From Gymnopus androsaceus JB14 (lineage: Eukaryota > Basidiomycota > Agaricomycetes > Agaricales > Omphalotaceae), in contig ML769456.1 of NCBI GenBank assembly GCA_009733575.1, positions 124,001 to 188,000 on the forward strand: a stretch of DNA of 64,000 nt, in the 5' to 3' direction. Of this stretch, positions 59,018 to 64,000 are shown in pieces. Every line of letters begins with the position of its first letter. Within the stretch, counting starts at the first letter, position 1. A program made the position numbers and the translations under genes. The notes under the pieces were generated by a model. That model searched no databases. It was not told where the DNA came from and saw only the letters and a list, made by a program, of their open reading frames with translations.

Positions 59018-59810
59018 TTACATGGTGTCTTTCTGTGCGGCGTTGGGGAACGGACCGAGCCCAGTGAATTTGGACTTGCAGAACAACTCGGCTTCGAAAG
59101 GTATCGTCGCGAAGTCAGGGAGGGTCCCAGTTTGGACTGCCATCTTGTCACCTGTACGGATAGAGGAAAAGACATAAAGGTTGGTCAGTAATACGTCAAG
59201 GTTGAGGTAGTGAGAAATTAATTACCAAAGACCTTGCTCTGGAAATCGGAGCGAAAATAACAAGTCAGTGGGTGTTAAAGAGTTTGAATGCGAAAAGAAC
59301 TGACCTTGTGGGCCATAGCACAGCCGCAGTTGCTGCAGAAGATACGGGTGACAGTGTTTCCAGAGGCTTGGTAGAGGAAACGAATGGAATGTGTCAGGCT
59401 GTCGGATATAGGGAGCAAGAAGAAAAGGAATGCTTACCGGCCTTGGAATTGTATTCCTTCACAGCACCGGTGATCTGAACCCCGAGTCACATCAGTCAGG
59501 AGGTGCAAGGAAAAATATTTTTCACTAACCTGAACATCTGACTGAAGAGGGAGGATATTGGTGGAGTTGCTGCTACCAGAGGTCTGTGGGTACCGAAGTG
59601 AGGTGCGGGGCAAACGTCGTCAGCTCTCTTTCTCGTTCTCCTTTTCCATTTCTTTTACCTGTCGGCAGTCAGTGCAATGGCAAGCGATCTGATACAAGTC
59701 AACTATGAGTGAAGACTTGAAGTACGAGCACAAAAACTCACTTGCGCATTGTGCGTCGACGACACCTCGATTTTGGTCTCTCCGCACAAGCAGGATCCAG
59801 AGTATGGCAT
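59018..59810 (-). CDS. GFA/CENP-V-type zinc-binding protein
   Basis: Start at 59810: MPYSGSCLCGETKIEV. After introns come IACHCTDCRQ, the SGSSNSTNILPL region, VTRIFCSNCGCAMAH, and the end FTGLGPFPNAAQKDTM at the stop 59018-59020. The cysteine sets CxC, CxCxxC and CxxCG are the structural zinc ligands of the glutathione-dependent formaldehyde-activating enzyme (GFA) family. Members of about this length occur in many copies in fungi and mostly lack a proven substrate, so formaldehyde detoxification should not be assumed. About four or five small introns are needed. No lesions were seen. Confidence 0.9.
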
Positions 59811-60594
59811 GATTGTTCTGAGAAAGTATGTGTGTGAGAGGTTGTGTATGAGCTTTTGAGGGAGGGAAAGGGAAGGAAGATGATGGTAGATTGCAGAGAT
59901 TGGGCTTTTAAGGAGTGAAGACGGAAGGAGGAGAGCCGTGCTAGAGACGGATGCGAAATTGGACGGTAATTGGTAATGTCACGGGTCAGCACGGGTCAAA
60001 ACAGCATTGGAAATGAACGAGAGCTTCTTCGCACATACAAAAGATATAATATCGAAGTTGTGAGAGTAACTATGCAAATGCGTGGAGCCGAAAGATAGTG
60101 GCTTAATCGAAGGAGAAAACTCTCGCAGGCATGAAAAGAGCTGGAGTCCTCCTGACCAATTGTTTACCAGGAGCACCGGGAAGGAAAGCCTGACGAGTAC
60201 CTATAAATTCGATACTTTTGACCAACTAAGGCTGGTTTAACGTTAGAATAGGGAGGCAGATCTTTGTAGTAGTCTTTGTTCTTTCGCTATAATGGGAGTG
60301 GTCGTCGCGAACCTTTGGAGCGCGCGCGGTTCCAGAAGCTGTTGAAAGAAGAGCGGGCGCAGAGAGGAAAATCTACCTCGATTTGCATGGTGTACTATTG
60401 AGTTAGTTGAGTTAGACCCGAGATGGTGAATTAAATTGATGCAAATCCCATGGGCGCCTATGCACCAATGACGTGCTTCTATAAATATACTACAATGCTT
60501 CCTTGTCGTTGCTCTTCCATGTCCTGCTCATAACCGTCTCTCTCTCAAGCTTGAAAGCTTTCGGTGTCCTTGTTAATCTGCTTTCCAATTCATC
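59811..60594. other. Divergent promoter region
   Basis: This region lies between the leftward GFA gene and the rightward channel gene. TATAAATAT at about 60480 precedes the channel ATG by about 110 bases. No gene is seen. Confidence 0.5.
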
Positions 60595-63500
60595 ATGGGT
60601 GACATTCAGGATAGGCCGTTTTCGAAAAATTACAGGTAATTCCTTCTCGTACGACTTGCATTTGCCATTCTCATTCCTGGTTATTTCCCCTTTATTTCCT
60701 CTTAAATTCAGTGGACTTGAAAATCAGACTGTTATTGGCGTAGTAATCGTGGTATTGGCGGTGACTGGCCAGGAATTGATGAAGAGAAAAAGGCGAGGCA
60801 AGAAAACTTATCGCGATGGAACGCTGGGTAGTCGCGAGTCTTGGGAGTTTGGCTAGTAAGTTAGAGAATCTTTGGGCTTGAAATGATGCTAACTATCTCT
60901 ATTTTCTTCTTTCTTCAATTTCCATCCAATTTTTGCGATTCCCACTACCCCTGTCTTTCCATTGCAGTCTGTACCAGGGGAGATCTTGGGCTAGGTGTGT
61001 AGGAGCCAATGCACGTTTCATTTAATCCTTACAAAATTCGTAGATATCCATCTCCTCCGATACCTCTACAATGGCCATTGCAATGGATACCACAGGCTCT
61101 TAGTGTCTCCGAGGAGCAATTGAATCAACTTCGAGGAATCGATGCAGCACTGTATATCCGTTGGCTCAGAGGCTGCTTCTGGTTCGTCCTCCTTCAGACG
61201 TGCACGACATTTCCTATTCTCTTTCCTATTCACGTCGTGTTCTCCAACGACTCGATATCCCCCGAGTCCATGACCCGTGCCTCCATATCCTCCTTAGTCG
61301 ACACCGCGAAAGGTCTTTCCCTACTCTGGATACACATATGTTTATTGTTCTGGATTACGCTCTCTTGGATGGCCACCTTATTTTGGATCTCAAATGGTGC
61401 TTTTCGAATGCGAGCAGCTAATATTGCAGCAGCAATCAAACGAAAGGCCTCCAATGAATCGGAACAGCCCAAATACTACCCTCATCCGCATCCTCAATAC
61501 GGCTTTGCGGATGTACCTTCCCTTGATATCGACGCTCCTGTTGAAGGTCTCCGCTTCCGCACCGTTATGGTCTCAAACGTACCACCTCAGCTCAGAAATG
61601 AAAACGAGCTGAAGGAGTACTTTGAGTACTACATGTCTCGGAAACTCCAACGGCCTGCCATTGGTCTGAACTCGACCACCCAGCCAGGGATGTTCAACAA
61701 GATGTTCTCCTTCTTATTCAATCGTGTGAAGAAGATACCGGCTCACATGCAGACCCAGGACGACAAAGATCAATCATTACCTTCAGAAGTGCCAGTGAAC
61801 CCGGAAGATAAACCAATAATAGAGCGGGTGGTTATTGCGCGAAAGATGACAGAATTAGCATCTTTGCTCCAACGAAGAGAGGAGGTCCTTCGACTGCTCG
61901 AGACTGCGCACATCAAATTGGCGAAAACTACATTGGACGCAGTGAAGCGTGCCATGGACCGCAAGGCCGCGCATAAGCCTTTTTCTCGCAGTAACTCTCG
62001 TGCCGGCCTCATTGCCAAACAACAACGACCACAGGCTGATGTGGAAGTCGCTGATCCCACGCACGATAACACGTTGTCGGAGGAGCAGCGTATGGAGCAG
62101 TTGATCAAAGTCTTGGGACCATACGTCGACGAATTTGGACTTCGGGATACTTCTTATTTGAATAGGAAGCTGACAGGCAGGGAGGGAAAGTATTCGTTCA
62201 AAAAATTACGCACCGAGGGATCCCAGGATTCTGATTCTGAATCAAATGAAGCGCCAATTTCTCCGGTACCAACTTCTCCACAATACCCCCCATCCGCAAT
62301 TAGCCACCGCCCACGTCCTCATCAAAAGACCGTCTGGGATACTCTACTCGGGCTTCCACGCAGCACTCTCGATGCATACCAACCTCTAGTTAGCTTATCC
62401 TACTTGTTTCGCGGAAAGACGGTTCCGTCTATCGATTACTATACGGCGAAATTGAACCTGCTTACTTCGCTGATTACGGAGAACCGTGCAAAGCCAGCAA
62501 ACCGGTACGACCCTGTGTCGACGGCCTTTGTTACCTTTGCGGACCCCGATGACGCAAGAAGAGCTTGCAAGTTCCTTACGGTACATCCAAACAACCCTCT
62601 GGCTTGTTTGGTGACTATGGCTCCGCAATATCAGGATTTGGACTGGCATCGAGTGATGAAGACTTCGTTTAATGCGGAGGTGAAGTTCTTGATGTGCTTG
62701 TTGGAAAGGTTACTGATTTTGTTCTAGTTTGTTAAAGACTGGGTCGTCGGTGTCGGTGTATGGGGTCTTCACCATATTCTGGTTGTTCCCTGTTTCTCTT
62801 CTAGTCGGTTTAGTGTCTATCCAGAATATTTCCACCTTCTGGCCTGGACTGGTGAGGAATTTTCTTTTACGCTGACATTACTAGCAACTCAGGTTCTTTT
62901 TAGAAAAACTACCTTGACGGGCATCCATGGGAGGAAGAAGTCATCCAATCCTTTGTTCCTACCCTTCTCGTCTCCTTACTTGCTCTACTTATCCCTCTCA
63001 TCCTCCTCCTCATCGGTAAAAAGGCTCACACAATAACGACTCTTTCCGCTCTTCATGACCTCCTCATGACCCGTTATTACAAATTCCTTATCGTCAACAT
63101 TTTAGTTTTCTTCTGTGTTGGCACAGCTGCTCTTCAATCAGTGCTAATTTCGATTGGCGCCTCTAGTGCGAGCACTGTGTTGAACATTGTGGCTACTAGT
63201 TTTCCGTCTGCGGGTCCATTCTATGTCGGTTGGTGTGAGTAGTCATTCAAGCGTTGTTGGATGTGGAATAGGAGTGATAAATTTGCTTCCATAGTGATCT
63301 TCACAGTTGCTATGCATGGCGGATTCGAAATTGTCTTGTGTACGTTTAGTTCCTCTGTTCTTTTCTACTACGATTCTGATTATGTCTTCTAGTCGGAGTG
63401 AGCATGAATAACATTATCGCAATTTCTGTGGTTACTTATTTCGATCGGCCAGCTTCCACTCATCATGTATCCCACTACGAAACGACAGGTTACACCGTGA

Positions 63501-64000
63501 GTCGAAATGCTCGAGGATCTTGAATGGGAAACTGATACATATTTTAGACGTCGGCGCGCAGTTGGAATACGACCCCGTACCTTCAACTATTACTGTAATA
63601 AGCTTCCACATGAATCTGCTCATTCGCTAACTAACCGGTTCCTCGTATAGACTGGCTGCCTACACATTTATTAGTGATAAATATGTTGTTGGCGTTCTCC
63701 GTACTCAATCCTCTCGTCATACCGTTCGGCCTCTTGTACTTTTTCATCGAGTCTGGTGAGTGATGACGGTGTTGTATGCAGTCTCTCGCTTAGTGATTTC
63801 GTTACAGGTGTTGTCAAAAACCAGGTATGGTTTGCTCTGTTTGTTTATAAACCATGGTTAATAACGGCTTGCGTAGTTGATTCATGTATACGCTAAGAAC
63901 TATGAAGGCAATGGACAACGGATATTGATTCGGGCTATACGATATTCATTGGATGGTATGTTCCCTCGATGGTGCTTTTTCATTCACGAGATTAATCCCT
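60595..64000 (+). CDS. CSC1/RSN1-type (DUF221) calcium-permeable channel, 3' end outside window
   Basis: The ATG at 60595 encodes MGDIQDRPFSKNY. An intron leads to SGLENQTVIGVVIVVLAV (first membrane segment), KRKRRGKKTYRDGTLGS and WEFGYLYQGRSWA. A further intron ends at about 61043 and leads to RYPSPPIPLQWPLQW. Further segments include TCTTFPILFPIHVVF and ICLLFWITLSWMATLFWI, a long cytosolic loop with RTVMVSNVPPQLRNENELKE and SSTAF-like FVTFADPDDARRACKF, then the core membrane bundle (SVYGVFTIFWLFPVSLLVGL onward) through many small exons. This is the OSCA/TMEM63-like CSC1 family, an osmotically gated cation channel of plasma or internal membranes. An ATG at 61009 lies inside an intron and is not the start. 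The gene runs off the window. Confidence 0.9.

Noticed and set aside
61009..62727. 572-codon ORF as an independent gene
   Set aside because: Its ATG lies in an intron of the channel gene; upstream exons give the conserved N-terminus.
1..64000. tRNA, rRNA or other structured RNA genes
   Set aside because: I looked for tRNA-like A and B boxes and saw none I could support by eye; the iMet-like word at 30858 is a primer site, not a tRNA gene.

Overview
The window is nuclear DNA of a filamentous basidiomycete, most likely an Agaricomycete. Genes are cut by many introns of about 50 bases with GT..AG ends. F-box genes are numerous, there is a large NACHT-WD40 (NLR-like) gene, and the housekeeping genes (a Rictor-type TORC2 subunit, NDUFS4, VAP, a CSC1 channel) are of fungal type. 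Everything was read by eye; intron ends and domain calls are not computed.

Left arm, 1-22.5 kb: the 3' part of an ABCB/MDR-type transporter (+), two tandem GDSL esterases (+), a VAP/Scs2 protein (-), two F-box-like genes (-), a Rictor/Avo3-like gene (+) and a third F-box gene (-). Right arm, 49-64 kb: an F-box pseudogene (-), NDUFS4 (-), an uncertain small membrane protein (+), a broken P-loop gene, a cyanamide-hydratase-like HD gene (+), a truncated second copy of the P-loop gene, a GFA-domain gene (-) and the 5' part of a CSC1-type channel gene (+).

The centre, 22.4-49.0 kb, is one unit present three times: copy A 22413-32525, copy B 32526-38880 (partial) and copy C 38889-48993. The unit holds an unrecognised leftward ORF, a CpG-bearing intergenic promoter patch, a rightward NACHT-WD40 gene, a copia-type LTR with a half-tRNA(iMet) primer site just after the NACHT-WD40 stop, and about 1.5 kb of repetitive non-coding sequence. 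In every copy the WD40 array is split by the same Gag-only LTR retrotransposon, with the same 5-base target duplication GAGTG seen cleanly in A and C. The WD40 units are nearly identical to each other and vary mainly at a few residues, as in fungal allorecognition NLRs. The gene body has almost no CpG, while its promoter patch and the inserted retrotransposon are CpG-rich.

The triplication may not be real. Copy B is full of one-base indels and follows copy C at every diagnostic site I checked. A and C meet B at abrupt joins, and C restarts inside a duplicate of the left F-box gene's 5' end. I read this as two alleles (A and C) strung together with an unpolished filler (B), but a true tandem array is not excluded. 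One-base frameshifts also occur in the ABC transporter, both GDSL genes and the HD gene, so single frameshifts here are weak evidence of gene death.
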